A stretch of 64,000 nucleotides of DNA, from contig NZ_NMUM01000030.1 of NCBI RefSeq assembly GCF_002812805.1, positions 248,001 through 312,000 of the forward strand. Reading direction: 5' to 3'. This stretch comes from Microbacterium lacus (GTDB lineage Bacteria; Actinomycetota; Actinomycetes; Actinomycetales; Microbacteriaceae). Shown in pieces: positions 37,107 to 45,073 of the stretch (within the stretch, counting starts at the first letter, position 1; each line of letters begins with the position of its first letter). Both the position numbers and the translations under genes were made by a program. The notes below the pieces were generated by a model. That model did no database searches. It saw nothing but the letters and a program-made list of their open reading frames with translations, and was not told the origin of the DNA.

Positions 37107-37625
37107 TTGGGCGACGAGTTCGGTCGGGTGGGCGACGGACTCGGCGTTGAGCCGATGCCAGGTGCGGTTCTGATAGACCAGGCCATCCGGCATCTCGGCA
37201 CCGCCGTCGAGACGCGACTCGACCGCCGTGGCAACGAATACCGTCGACCCACCGGCGTCGATCCGGTGCAGGATGCGCGCGCGCAACCAGGTATGGGCAT
37301 CGTCGAAAACGGGTTCGCCCGTGTCGAGTCGCCTCCAGCGCGTCGTGTCGGCGAACCGATCGATGCCACTCGTCGCACCCAAGACGGCCAGATCGAGATT
37401 CTCTGCCGAGAGAAGGTGGACGACGACCGTATCGGCCAGTCGGAGCACGACGGCGCTGGAACTGTGCACCGAAACCGAGAACATCAGCAGGGGCGGGTCG
37501 GCGCTGACGGCCGACACGGAAGACGCGGTCAGCGCGATCGGGACGCCGTGCGCGTCGGCGGTGATCAGGGAGACCCCCGCCGGATGCGAGCGGAATGCGG
37601 CCTTGAAGTCATCGGGGCTGATCAT
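37095..37625 (-). CDS. Flavin reductase (FMN-binding split-barrel)
   Basis: Supplies reduced flavin to the monooxygenase encoded just upstream. The 176-residue protein has the split-barrel pattern: FKAAFRSHPAGVSLITA, GVPIALTASSVSAVSADPPLLMFSV (flavin phosphate/ring contact block) and VVVHLLSAENLDLA. The ATG at 37625 lies 13 nt after the monooxygenase stop, with GAGCGGACC upstream as a weak ribosome site. The pair forms a typical two-component flavin-dependent hydroxylase operon. Confidence 0.87.
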   Translation of the reverse strand: MISPDDFKAAFRSHPAGVSLITADAHGVPIALTASSVSAVSADPPLLMFSVSVHSSSAVVLRLADTVVVHLLSAENLDLAVLGATSGIDRFADTTRWRRLDTGEPVFDDAHTWLRARILHRIDAGGSTVFVATAVESRLDGGAEMPDGLVYQNRTWHRLNAESVAHPTELVAQARS

Positions 37626-37638
37626 CGTCGGTCCGCTC

Positions 37639-38835
37639 TCATGAGACCGAGGCAAGGTACCGGATGGCGCCCTGGCGCCAGTTCAGGGTCACGTGATGCG
37701 AGATCATCTCGACATCGCGCTTGGCGCGCGAGATCGGGTGCTCGGCATTACCCGCCCGTGCACCGACGAGCGAGAAGATCTGCTGTACCGAGCGCAGTGC
37801 TGTGCGCGTCACGAGCGCATTGTCACGGGCCTCTCGGGCGGTGTCGGCCTCGCTGGACTCCTCGCGCAGGCGCGCTCGCTCGGATGCCTCGAAGCTTCGC
37901 TTCTCGATCAGCAGGCGCGCCATCTGAATGTCACCCTGCGCCTGGGCGAATTCGCTGGCCACGTACTCCTGCTCGGAGAGGCTCACGGAGCCGCCGAGCG
38001 CGTTGGCGACACGGGTAGACGACCCGACCGTCTCGGCGAAGTGCTCGGCAGCACCCCACGCGGCACCGACGGCACATGACGCAAACGGGAAACGACCGTG
38101 AGAGGGCCATGTGGCGTACATCGTGTCGAACGTGGGATGCATCGACCGGCGTTCCTTCAGCTTTCGCACGGTGTCCGCCGTCCGCTGGACACGGTGCTCG
38201 GGAACGAAGACATCAGTCACCGACATCGAACGACTGCCCGTGCCGCGCATGCCGGTCGGGTGCCAATCGTCGATCGTCTCCGCATCGTCGTGCGGCACGA
38301 GGAACATGTGACCCTCGCCGTCGTCACCGACGGGGGCGTTGAAAATGAGCCACTCGGAGAAGTCAGACCCGCTGCAGAATCCCCACTTACCGGTCAACAG
38401 GTATCCGCCGTCCACCTTCTTCGCGACGGCCTTCGGATTGAGGTTGGTGTTGCCGGCGAGAGTGGCGTAGGTATCGGATCCCCAGATCTCGTCTTGGACC
38501 TCTTCGGGGTAGGCGAGGATCGCCATGTTGTCGGAGCTGAGGATCGAGAACACCCACGCCGTGGAGGCGCATCCGCGCGCCAGGTTCATCGCGATGCGCG
38601 CGTGCTCGTGCTCACTGAGTTCGAGCCCGCCGTACTTCTTCGGCTTCAGAACGTGCAGCAAGCCCGCGTCGCCGAGTCGGCGGTAGGTGTCGTCGGGGAT
38701 CCGGCGCTCGCGATCTACCTCGGCTGCTCGTTCTCGCAGCAACGGGATCAGTTGGACGGCCGAGTCGACGACATCGTCGGCGGATAGGTTCGGCGCGGGA
38801 GCGACTCGAGCGGACGTAGGGGTGAGGATGGACAT
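37639..38835 (-). CDS. Acyl-CoA-dehydrogenase-fold flavin monooxygenase (group D)
   Basis: Oxygenase component of a two-component aromatic hydroxylase. The 398-residue protein has the acyl-CoA dehydrogenase/HpaB-C fold: an N-terminal helical domain (RERAAEVDRERRIPDDTYR, GLLHVLKPKKYGGLEL), then GNTNLNPKAVAKKVDGGYLLTGKWGFCSG, and a C-terminal helical domain with QIFSLVGARAGNAEHPISRAKRD. This arrangement is shared by HsaA, the HpaH-C2 enzymes and related phenol hydroxylases. A flavin reductase follows in the operon. Which ring or position it hydroxylates is unknown. A 17-bp motif lies 80 bp upstream that also occurs before the LysR/binding-protein pair. Confidence 0.85.
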   Translation of the reverse strand: MSILTPTSARVAPAPNLSADDVVDSAVQLIPLLRERAAEVDRERRIPDDTYRRLGDAGLLHVLKPKKYGGLELSEHEHARIAMNLARGCASTAWVFSILSSDNMAILAYPEEVQDEIWGSDTYATLAGNTNLNPKAVAKKVDGGYLLTGKWGFCSGSDFSEWLIFNAPVGDDGEGHMFLVPHDDAETIDDWHPTGMRGTGSRSMSVTDVFVPEHRVQRTADTVRKLKERRSMHPTFDTMYATWPSHGRFPFASCAVGAAWGAAEHFAETVGSSTRVANALGGSVSLSEQEYVASEFAQAQGDIQMARLLIEKRSFEASERARLREESSEADTAREARDNALVTRTALRSVQQIFSLVGARAGNAEHPISRAKRDVEMISHHVTLNWRQGAIRYLASVS

Positions 38836-38914
38836 CGGAACCGCCTCTCGCGTGGCGTCGGTGCCGCGCTGGTTGTGGGGAGTAGTCCCTCCATCCTGAT
38901 TACGAGTCCATTTG

Positions 38915-38931
38915 CGGTCAAACAGAACAAT
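38915..38931 (-). promoter_or_regulatory. 17-bp regulatory motif, copy 1
   Basis: ATTGTTCTGTTTGACCG reads on the minus strand 80 bp upstream of the flavin monooxygenase start. An identical 17-mer on the plus strand lies in the intergenic region between lysR and the binding-protein gene (39968-39984). Exact conservation in two promoters beside a LysR gene suggests a shared binding site; TTGACC within it could serve as a -35 box. Confidence 0.6.
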
Positions 38932-38958
38932 TCGACGATAAAGCTCACGAAAATCGCT

Positions 38959-39924
38959 TTAGTCAGTACCCGTGTAGGCGTCTCCGCGCGCGTACTGCTG
39001 GCGTACGAGGTCGGCGAGCGCCCGCGCCCGGCTCGAGAGAGCCACTCCTCGAGCCCAGGCAAAGACTACCGACACCGATGGCGGCGGCGGCACGATCTCG
39101 CGTTCGAGGATCGGCAGCCCTTCGTAGCTCAGCTTGTTGGCCGGACGTTGCACCAATACGGCGTAGGCGGAGTCGGAGCGGGCGACGATCGAGCGAGTGA
39201 GCTCGAACGCGTGCGTGAGGTGCCGTACGCGCGGAGTCAACCCCCGCGCCTCGAAGATCGACATGGCGTAGCGGGTGCTGGGCGTCTGATCGAACAGGAC
39301 GAAGGGAAGGTCGGCCAGCTCCTCGAGCGCCACGACCTTCTTGTTCGCGAGCGGGTTGCCGGCGCCGAAGAGGGCGTATCCGCGCGCCGCGTACAACTCG
39401 AACGTCTCGAGTGCCTCGAACCCGCCCATGTCGTACATGATCGCCACGTCGATCGCGCCCGAACGCAGCGCGGCGGTGAGTTCGTCCTGCGCTCCTACGA
39501 CGAAGTCGATCGAGACCTGCGGATGCAGCGTCTCGTACTCCTCGAGGATGCGTGGGAGCACGGCGGGCGCGAGCGTAGCGAAGCACCCCAGCACGACGGG
39601 CCCGACCAATTCGGACCCGCCACCCTGCACGGCGTAGTTCAGCTCGGCGACATCGTTCAGCAGGCGCCGCGCTTTCTCGAGGACGAGAGTCCCCGTGGAG
39701 GTGAGCGTGACACCCTGAGCGCGACGGCGAACGCAGAGCTCAGCGCCCAGCGCACGCTCGAGCTCGGTTATCGAGGCCGAGATGGCGGACGGCGAGAACC
39801 GTAGCGTCTTCGCGGCCCCGCTGATCGTGCCGGCGTCCGCAGCGGCGACGAAGTGGGCGAGTTGACGGAAGGTGAGCTCACCACGGGTGAGCTGACCCTC
39901 GAGCGTGGGATCGACATTGACCAT
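38959..39924 (-). CDS. LysR-family transcriptional regulator
   Basis: A 321-residue LysR protein. The N-terminal winged helix is LTFRQLAHFVAAADAGTISGAAKTLRFSPSAISASITELERALGAEL (about residues 17-63). The effector domain follows, with GPVVLGCFATLAPAVLPRILEEYE at its start, the usual first strand of the periplasmic-binding-like fold. The ATG at 39924 was preferred to one 12 codons earlier because it opens the normal short leader. It is divergent from the binding-protein gene and upstream of the flavin monooxygenase operon on the same strand; both regions share a 17-bp motif. Confidence 0.9.
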   Translation of the reverse strand: MVNVDPTLEGQLTRGELTFRQLAHFVAAADAGTISGAAKTLRFSPSAISASITELERALGAELCVRRRAQGVTLTSTGTLVLEKARRLLNDVAELNYAVQGGGSELVGPVVLGCFATLAPAVLPRILEEYETLHPQVSIDFVVGAQDELTAALRSGAIDVAIMYDMGGFEALETFELYAARGYALFGAGNPLANKKVVALEELADLPFVLFDQTPSTRYAMSIFEARGLTPRVRHLTHAFELTRSIVARSDSAYAVLVQRPANKLSYEGLPILEREIVPPPPSVSVVFAWARGVALSSRARALADLVRQQYARGDAYTGTD

Positions 39925-39967
39925 GCGCTCACTGTATAACCCAGCAAAACCGTGCTTCATCCTCGCA

Positions 39968-39984
39968 TTGTTCTGTTTGACCGT
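39968..39984 (+). promoter_or_regulatory. 17-bp regulatory motif, copy 2
   Basis: Exact copy of the motif found before the flavin monooxygenase gene, here oriented towards the solute-binding protein gene (146 bp before its start) and 43 bp from the lysR start. The rest of this 206-bp divergent region shows no other clear site. Confidence 0.6.
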
Positions 39985-40130
39985 CGAAAGAGCGGCCGCA
40001 CAGGATGGTCACGGATCCACATCCCGGTCAGGCGCCCATTCAGGTCGCGGCCGCGACGCCATCACCAGACCGCCGAGTTCAGCGACGACCCCGGCGGGAT
40101 GAGCGTCACCACCACGGGAGGCACAGCTCG

Positions 40131-41405
40131 ATGAAGATCTCAGGTTCCTCGCGTCGCGCGTACGCGACGCTCGCAACGATCAGCGTCATCGCCTTGGCGA
40201 TGACCGGATGCGCTCGAGGGGGTGGGGGCTCGGGCGATGCGAGCGACGGCACGGTCGAAGCGAGCCCCGGCATCACCGACACATCCATCACGATCGGCAC
40301 AACGGCGCCGCTCACGGGCAACGCGGCGGGTGTCGGCAACTGCGCCGTCGACGGCGGGCTCGCCTACTTCGGCGCGAAGAACGCCGAGGGCGGTATCGAG
40401 TTCGGCGACGGCAAGACCCGCACGGTGGAGTTCACGGCCTACGACGACGGCTACGACCCGCAGCGCGCGCTCGCGAACTTCCAGCAGATGCAAGCGGACG
40501 GTGCGTTCGCGGCGGCACTGAGTCTCGGCACGCCAACGAACCGCGCGTGGCGCGAGGCCGCCATCGACGCCGAGTTCCCGCAGGTTCTTCTGCAAACGGG
40601 TGATCCGCTGTTCAGCAACCGCGAAGAAAGTCCGTGGCAGTTGGGCCTGCTTCCGGTTTATCAGCAGGAGGGCGAGGCGTTCGGCGAACTGCTCGCCAAT
40701 TCCCCCGATGACCACAAGGTCGCCATCCTGTTCCAGAACGACGACTTCGGTGAGGGCTACGTCGAGGGCTTCAGGGAGGCGATCGAGGACGCTGACAACG
40801 TCGAAGTCGTCAAGGAGCTGGGCTACGAGGCCACCTCAACCGATGTGAACGCCCAGATCACCGACCTCGCGTCGACGGATGCCGACGTTTTCCTCAACGC
40901 CATGTCTTCGCTGGCACCGCTCGTGATCGGCTCGCTGCAGCAGGCCGACACGATCGGGTGGCACCCCAGCATCTTCCTCCCCTCGGTCTCTGCGAGCCCC
41001 GCAGCGTTCCTCGTCCCCTCCGGAGTGGCCGACACCTTCCCGGGCATCTACACCACGGCATCGTCAATGACCGTGGGCTCGCCGCTGTTCACGGAGGACC
41101 CGAACAGCACGGTATTCCTCGACGCGCTCGCGGAATACACGGCGCAGCCGGGTGAGCCCAGTTTCCCCCAGTGCCTCTGGAGCTGGATCGGAGCATCGAT
41201 CCTCGAGCAGGCGTTCATGAAGATGGAGGAACCGACGCGGGAGAGCTTCATGGAGGCCCTCCGCTCGATCAGCGATTACTCGGCGCCGTTCCTCCTCGAC
41301 GGCGGCGTGATCGACACGACGACCGATGACCGACCGGCCATGAGCACCGTCGTCGTCCAGATGTACAACGGGGCTGGCTTCACGATCGTCGACGCGCTCG
41401 ACTGA
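40131..41405 (+). CDS. Branched-chain-type ABC solute-binding lipoprotein (orphan paralogue)
   Basis: A 424-residue periplasmic-binding-type lipoprotein. The N-terminus MKISGSSRRAYATLATISVI ends in a lipobox MTGC, and a Gly/Ser linker follows. The body is of the LivK/type I class (ITIGTTAPLTGNAAGVGN, GDPLFSNREESPWQLGLLPV, VAILFQNDDFGEGYVEGF). It is clearly paralogous to the binding protein at 54548-55810 and shares long runs with it, but has no permease or ATPase genes of its own. It may deliver another aromatic acid to the same LivGFHM permease. Co-regulation with the flavin monooxygenase through the shared 17-bp motif is likely. Confidence 0.88.
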   Translation: MKISGSSRRAYATLATISVIALAMTGCARGGGGSGDASDGTVEASPGITDTSITIGTTAPLTGNAAGVGNCAVDGGLAYFGAKNAEGGIEFGDGKTRTVEFTAYDDGYDPQRALANFQQMQADGAFAAALSLGTPTNRAWREAAIDAEFPQVLLQTGDPLFSNREESPWQLGLLPVYQQEGEAFGELLANSPDDHKVAILFQNDDFGEGYVEGFREAIEDADNVEVVKELGYEATSTDVNAQITDLASTDADVFLNAMSSLAPLVIGSLQQADTIGWHPSIFLPSVSASPAAFLVPSGVADTFPGIYTTASSMTVGSPLFTEDPNSTVFLDALAEYTAQPGEPSFPQCLWSWIGASILEQAFMKMEEPTRESFMEALRSISDYSAPFLLDGGVIDTTTDDRPAMSTVVVQMYNGAGFTIVDALD

Positions 41406-41417
41406 TCGACTCCCCAC

Positions 41418-41454
41418 CGAAGGGCGCACGAACGAGAGGTTCGTGCGCCCTTCG
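41418..41454 (+). terminator. Intrinsic terminator after the binding-protein gene
   Basis: A perfect 16-bp stem (CGAAGGGCGCACGAAC with its complement) and GAGAG loop begin 12 nt after the stop. The descending arm ends in TTCGTCAT, a weak T-rich tail. Confidence 0.9.
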
Positions 41455-41485
41455 TCATGACCGCCTCGTGACGCGCATGCTCCGA

Positions 41486-41536
41486 ACGAGCACGCTCGTG
41501 CACGAGGTGGGTGTACGGTGATATTGTACGTATACG
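41486..41536 (+). promoter_or_regulatory. Promoter/operator region of the MobA-like gene
   Basis: The 129 bp between terminator and gene contain ACGAG-CACG-CTCGT (41486-41499), two TGTACG hexamers 13 bp apart (41512 and 41525) and the 8-bp palindrome CGTATACG (41529-41536), which overlaps a possible TATACG -10 element. MarR proteins bind such dyads, and a double-MarR gene lies just downstream of mobA. The assignment is inferred. Confidence 0.45.
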
Positions 41537-41583
41537 GACGATCTTTCGTGATCGACGCTGCCGCGCATCGAAGGAGATATGAC

Positions 41584-43500
41584 ATGCAGTTCTACCGTGA
41601 CGGCTATCGGCCCGGCGATCCCGACGAGCTTCCGGCCCGGGACTACGGACTCGCCCGATCCGTCGACATGCCCAGCGAGGTCGATGTGCTGATCGTCGGA
41701 ACCGGGCCCGCCGGCTGCGTCCTGGGCGCCCAACTGGCGGCCTTCCCCGACATCGATACGCGAATCGTCGAGCGTCGGAACGGCCCCCTTCAGGTCGGGC
41801 AGGCAGATGGAGTCGCATGCCGCACGGTCGAGATGTTCCAGAGCTTCGGTCTCGCCGAGGCTCTCGTGCGCGAGGCTTACTGGGTCAACGAAACGCGCTT
41901 CTGGGGACCCTCGGCTGAGGACCGCTCGCGCATCGTTCGCACGGGATGGGTCGACGACACCCCCGAGGGGCTCAGTGAGTTCCCGCACGTCATCGTGAAC
42001 CAAGCACGCATGCAGCAGTACCTGCTCGATCACATGGAGTCCTCGGCCAGCAAGCTGGTTCCGGATTACGGGATCGAATTCGTGGACCTCACGGTTCTCG
42101 ACGGCGACTATCCGGTCGAGGTGCGGCTGCGCCGGGCCGACACAACGGGCGAGAGCGAATTCACGATCCGCGCCCGCTACGTCGTCGGGTGCGACGGCGC
42201 CCGCAGCTCCGTCCGCCAGGCGATCGGCCTCGAGCTGAAGGGTGACGCCGCCAACCATGCGTGGGGCGTGATGGATGTGCTCGCCACGACCGACTTTCCG
42301 GACTGGCGCACGAAGAACGTAATCCAGTCCGCGGGACGCGGCAGCCTCATCATGATCCCCCGCGAGGGCGGGAACATGGTGCGCTGTTACGTTGATCTCG
42401 GCGCCGTGCCCGCCGGGGACAGCCGCATTCGGCAGACCACGGTCGAGCAACTCACCGCCGTCACCAACTCGATCCTGCATCCCTATTCCATAGACGTCCG
42501 CTCGGTCGCCTGGTCTTCCGTCTACGAGGTCGGACAACGACTCAGCGATCGTTTCGACAACGCAGACACCGCGCCCGAGCCGAGTGTGTTCATCGCGGGT
42601 GACGCGTGCCACACCCACTCGGCAAAAGCCGGACAGGGCATGAACGTGTCGATGCAGGATGCCTTCAATCTGGGCTGGAAGCTCGCCGCTGTCCTGCAGG
42701 GTCGCTCCCCCGCCGAGCTTCTTCGGACGTATTCGGCCGAGCGCCAATCCGTGGCCAAGGACCTGATCGAGTTCGATCGGTTCTGGTCGGCGTTCGTCGC
42801 GCAGCCGACCTTCGACCCGGATCGCCCCGAGGAAGGCGGCGTGACGGCGACCGAACTGCGAGACGAGTTCGCCCGGCAGGGCCGGTACACCGCCGGACTC
42901 GCCACGACCTATCAACCCTCGACGCTGACGGGCACGAGCCAGTACCAGTCACTGGCCTCCGGCTTCGTGATCGGTACGAGATTCCACTCGACCCCTGTCG
43001 TGCGTCTCGCCGACGCCAAGCCGATGGAGCTCGGGCACGCTCATCGAGCCGACGGGCGATGGCGAATCTACGCATTCGCTTCGAGTGATGATGCGGAACT
43101 CCTGAACACCGCTTCGTGGCTGTCGGACGCTCCGGACTCCCCCCTGCGGGTTTTCGCCGCGGAGGCGGACGACCTCGACGCGGTCATCGATGTGCACGGC
43201 GTCTTCCGATCCGGGCACCACGAAATCGACGTAACCCGCCTTCCCGCCGCGCTGATCCCGCGCACGGGCCCGTTGCATCTCCAGGACTGGGAGAAGGCGT
43301 GGGCAAAGCATCCGAAGCGCGACATCTTCGCCGAGCGTGGGATCGCCGATGCGGGAGCGCTTGTCATCGTGCGACCCGATCAGTATGTCGCGCACGTCCT
43401 GCCCCTCGACGCCCGCGCCGAACTGACGGACTTCTTCGCCGGGTTCCTCACCGCACAACCCGCGTTATCGATCGGGAGGGCGCGCCATCCGGAAACCTGA
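41584..43500 (+). CDS. mobA: FAD aromatic hydroxylase, 3-hydroxybenzoate 4-monooxygenase-like (MobA)
   Basis: Hydroxylates a phenolic acid with NADPH and O2; the best match I recall is MobA, which turns 3-hydroxybenzoate into protocatechuate. The 638-residue length equals MobA and is longer than typical PobA. Motifs are VDVLIVGTGPAGCVLGAQLA (residues 35-54, FAD GxGxxG), VGCDGARSSVRQAIG (DG motif) and VFIAGDACHTHSAKAGQGMN (GD motif). A C-terminal thioredoxin-like domain of the phenol hydroxylase family ends near VVRPDQYVAHVLPL. ATG 41584 follows AAGGAGA; an in-frame ATG 22 codons earlier lacks one. A tandem MarR gene follows 45 nt downstream. Confidence 0.85.
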   Translation: MQFYRDGYRPGDPDELPARDYGLARSVDMPSEVDVLIVGTGPAGCVLGAQLAAFPDIDTRIVERRNGPLQVGQADGVACRTVEMFQSFGLAEALVREAYWVNETRFWGPSAEDRSRIVRTGWVDDTPEGLSEFPHVIVNQARMQQYLLDHMESSASKLVPDYGIEFVDLTVLDGDYPVEVRLRRADTTGESEFTIRARYVVGCDGARSSVRQAIGLELKGDAANHAWGVMDVLATTDFPDWRTKNVIQSAGRGSLIMIPREGGNMVRCYVDLGAVPAGDSRIRQTTVEQLTAVTNSILHPYSIDVRSVAWSSVYEVGQRLSDRFDNADTAPEPSVFIAGDACHTHSAKAGQGMNVSMQDAFNLGWKLAAVLQGRSPAELLRTYSAERQSVAKDLIEFDRFWSAFVAQPTFDPDRPEEGGVTATELRDEFARQGRYTAGLATTYQPSTLTGTSQYQSLASGFVIGTRFHSTPVVRLADAKPMELGHAHRADGRWRIYAFASSDDAELLNTASWLSDAPDSPLRVFAAEADDLDAVIDVHGVFRSGHHEIDVTRLPAALIPRTGPLHLQDWEKAWAKHPKRDIFAERGIADAGALVIVRPDQYVAHVLPLDARAELTDFFAGFLTAQPALSIGRARHPET

Positions 43501-43545
43501 CACAGGGGATGGGGCGCATTCCCGTTCGTGACATGATGGGCGGCG

Positions 43546-44460
43546 ATGGTCGACTCGCATCCCGCCGATGGTGGAGCGCCCCTCGGGGGCGTCCCGATGC
43601 ACGCGATCTGTGGCCATCTTCTGCGACGCGCTCAGCAGGTCCATACCGCGATCTGGACGGAATCGTTCGGAACGGATCTGACCAGTCCGCAATATGCCGT
43701 GCTCACCGCGCTCGCCGCGCACCCGCGGATCGACCAGCATCGCCTCGGGCAGCTCGTCTCCCTCGACAAGTCCTCCGTGGCGGACGTCGTGGCTCGGCTG
43801 ACGGACCGGGCATGGATCGTCCGCGAGGGCGACCCCCAAGACGCCCGCCGCAATGTGTTGACACTCGCGCCGGGCGTCGGAGCTACGCTCGATCGCTTGA
43901 CGAGCATCGCCCAGTCCGTGCAAGATCGGCTGCTCGAAATCGTACCGATGGCGCAGCGACCACATCTTGTGTGCGGGTTGCGCCAGATAGCTTCGTTGGA
44001 TCCGCGAAACTGGGCAGCGTTCGTTGTGAGCCCGATCTCGACGCTACGGAGCGACGCGCCCGGAGCGCTGCTGCGCCGCGCACAGCAGATGCACACGGCT
44101 CTCTGGACCGAAACGTTCGGGCAGACAATAACCGGGCCCCAGTTCGCCGCCGTTCAGACTCTCGCGCAATATCCCGGTATCAGTCAGCGCAACCTGGGTG
44201 AGCGAGCGGCGCTCGACAAGTCCACGGCCGCCGACATCATCGCCCGCCTCGCGCGGAGAGGATGGATCGCACGAGAAAATGATCCGCTCGATCGTCGCCT
44301 GCGGCTCCTGACGTTGACGACGACAGGGAAACAGACGGCGGAGTCGACTTTCACGCCGGTCATGCAGGTACAAGAACGGCTTCTCGAACCCGTGCCCGCA
44401 CCGGAGAGGGAGCGCTTCCTCGAGGCGCTCGCCGTGTTGGCGTACTCACGCAACACCTGA
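43546..44460 (+). CDS. Tandem MarR-MarR fusion regulator
   Basis: A 304-residue protein with two complete MarR domains in one chain. Domain 1 (about residues 18-150) and domain 2 (about 165-304) align directly: LLRRAQQVHTAIWTESFG against LLRRAQQMHTALWTETFG, LDKSSVADVVARLTDRAWI against LDKSTAADIIARLARRGWI, and GDPQDARRNVLTL against NDPLDRRLRLLTL (wing). MarR proteins normally act as dimers of about 150-residue chains, so this is probably a single-chain pseudo-dimer or a tetramer-forming variant. It lies directly downstream of mobA, which it probably controls. Effector unknown; a hydroxybenzoate is plausible. Confidence 0.85.
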   Translation: MVDSHPADGGAPLGGVPMHAICGHLLRRAQQVHTAIWTESFGTDLTSPQYAVLTALAAHPRIDQHRLGQLVSLDKSSVADVVARLTDRAWIVREGDPQDARRNVLTLAPGVGATLDRLTSIAQSVQDRLLEIVPMAQRPHLVCGLRQIASLDPRNWAAFVVSPISTLRSDAPGALLRRAQQMHTALWTETFGQTITGPQFAAVQTLAQYPGISQRNLGERAALDKSTAADIIARLARRGWIARENDPLDRRLRLLTLTTTGKQTAESTFTPVMQVQERLLEPVPAPERERFLEALAVLAYSRNT

Positions 44461-44465
44461 GATGT

Positions 44466-44942
44466 TCACGGGTCAGCCGGAGCGAGATCCGACTCCGGTG
44501 CCGCGGGCACGCGATGCCCGGCCCGATCGAGCGCGTTGCGCGCGCGCCGCAGATAGTCGCCGAACTGCTCGCGTTCGCTCTCCGACAGATCCGACACCAG
44601 CAGATCCTCGAGCGCCTCGACCTGCGGCGTCAGACCCGCAACGGCCTCCGCGCCGCTCTCGGTGAGGAAGAGCAGGATGCGACGACGGTGCAGGGGATCG
44701 CTCTCGCGCCGGACGTACCCGGAATCGAAGAGCGGGTCCATCGTCGCGGCCATGGTCTGCGCGCGTACGAACGAGCGCCGCGCAAGCTCTGAGCTCGTGA
44801 TGCCGGGACGTCGGGCGAGCACCGTCATCGCCGTGTACTGGGCCGCGGTCATGCCGGCCGCCGCGCAGGCCTCGAACAACCGTGGACGCAAAGCCAGGTC
44901 GAGCTGTTTGATGATGTACACGAGTCCACGACTGCTCTCCAC
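44466..44942 (-). CDS. MarR-family transcriptional regulator
   Basis: A 158-residue single-domain MarR protein. Its winged helix includes GMTAAQYTAMTVLARRPGITSSELARRSFVRAQTMAATMDPL and a wing DPLHRRRILLFLTESG. The start is a GTG with GAGGAGGAGCAC just before it. It converges with the tandem MarR gene (5 nt gap) and diverges from the SDR gene; a TTCAG...CTGAA dyad sits in the divergent gap. It probably represses the SDR-acyl-CoA synthetase operon and itself. Confidence 0.9.
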   Translation of the reverse strand: MESSRGLVYIIKQLDLALRPRLFEACAAAGMTAAQYTAMTVLARRPGITSSELARRSFVRAQTMAATMDPLFDSGYVRRESDPLHRRRILLFLTESGAEAVAGLTPQVEALEDLLVSDLSESEREQFGDYLRRARNALDRAGHRVPAAPESDLAPADP

Positions 44943-45005
44943 GTGCTCCTCCTCCCGCCGCGGTTCAGGGTAGCGCGTTCGGGTCGCTTCGTCCCGGTCG
45001 CGAGT

Positions 45006-45020
45006 TTCAGTTATCCTGAA
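45006..45020 (+). promoter_or_regulatory. MarR-type operator candidate
   Basis: TTCAG-TTATC-CTGAA is a perfect 5-5-5 dyad in the 131-bp gap between the divergent marR and SDR genes, 54 bp before the SDR start. A TATGAA just after it could be the -10 element, so binding would block RNA polymerase. Confidence 0.5.
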
Positions 45021-45073
45021 TATGAATCGATGCGCAGTCGCTCGGATTCACGCTCATGCTCAAAGGAGAAGCC

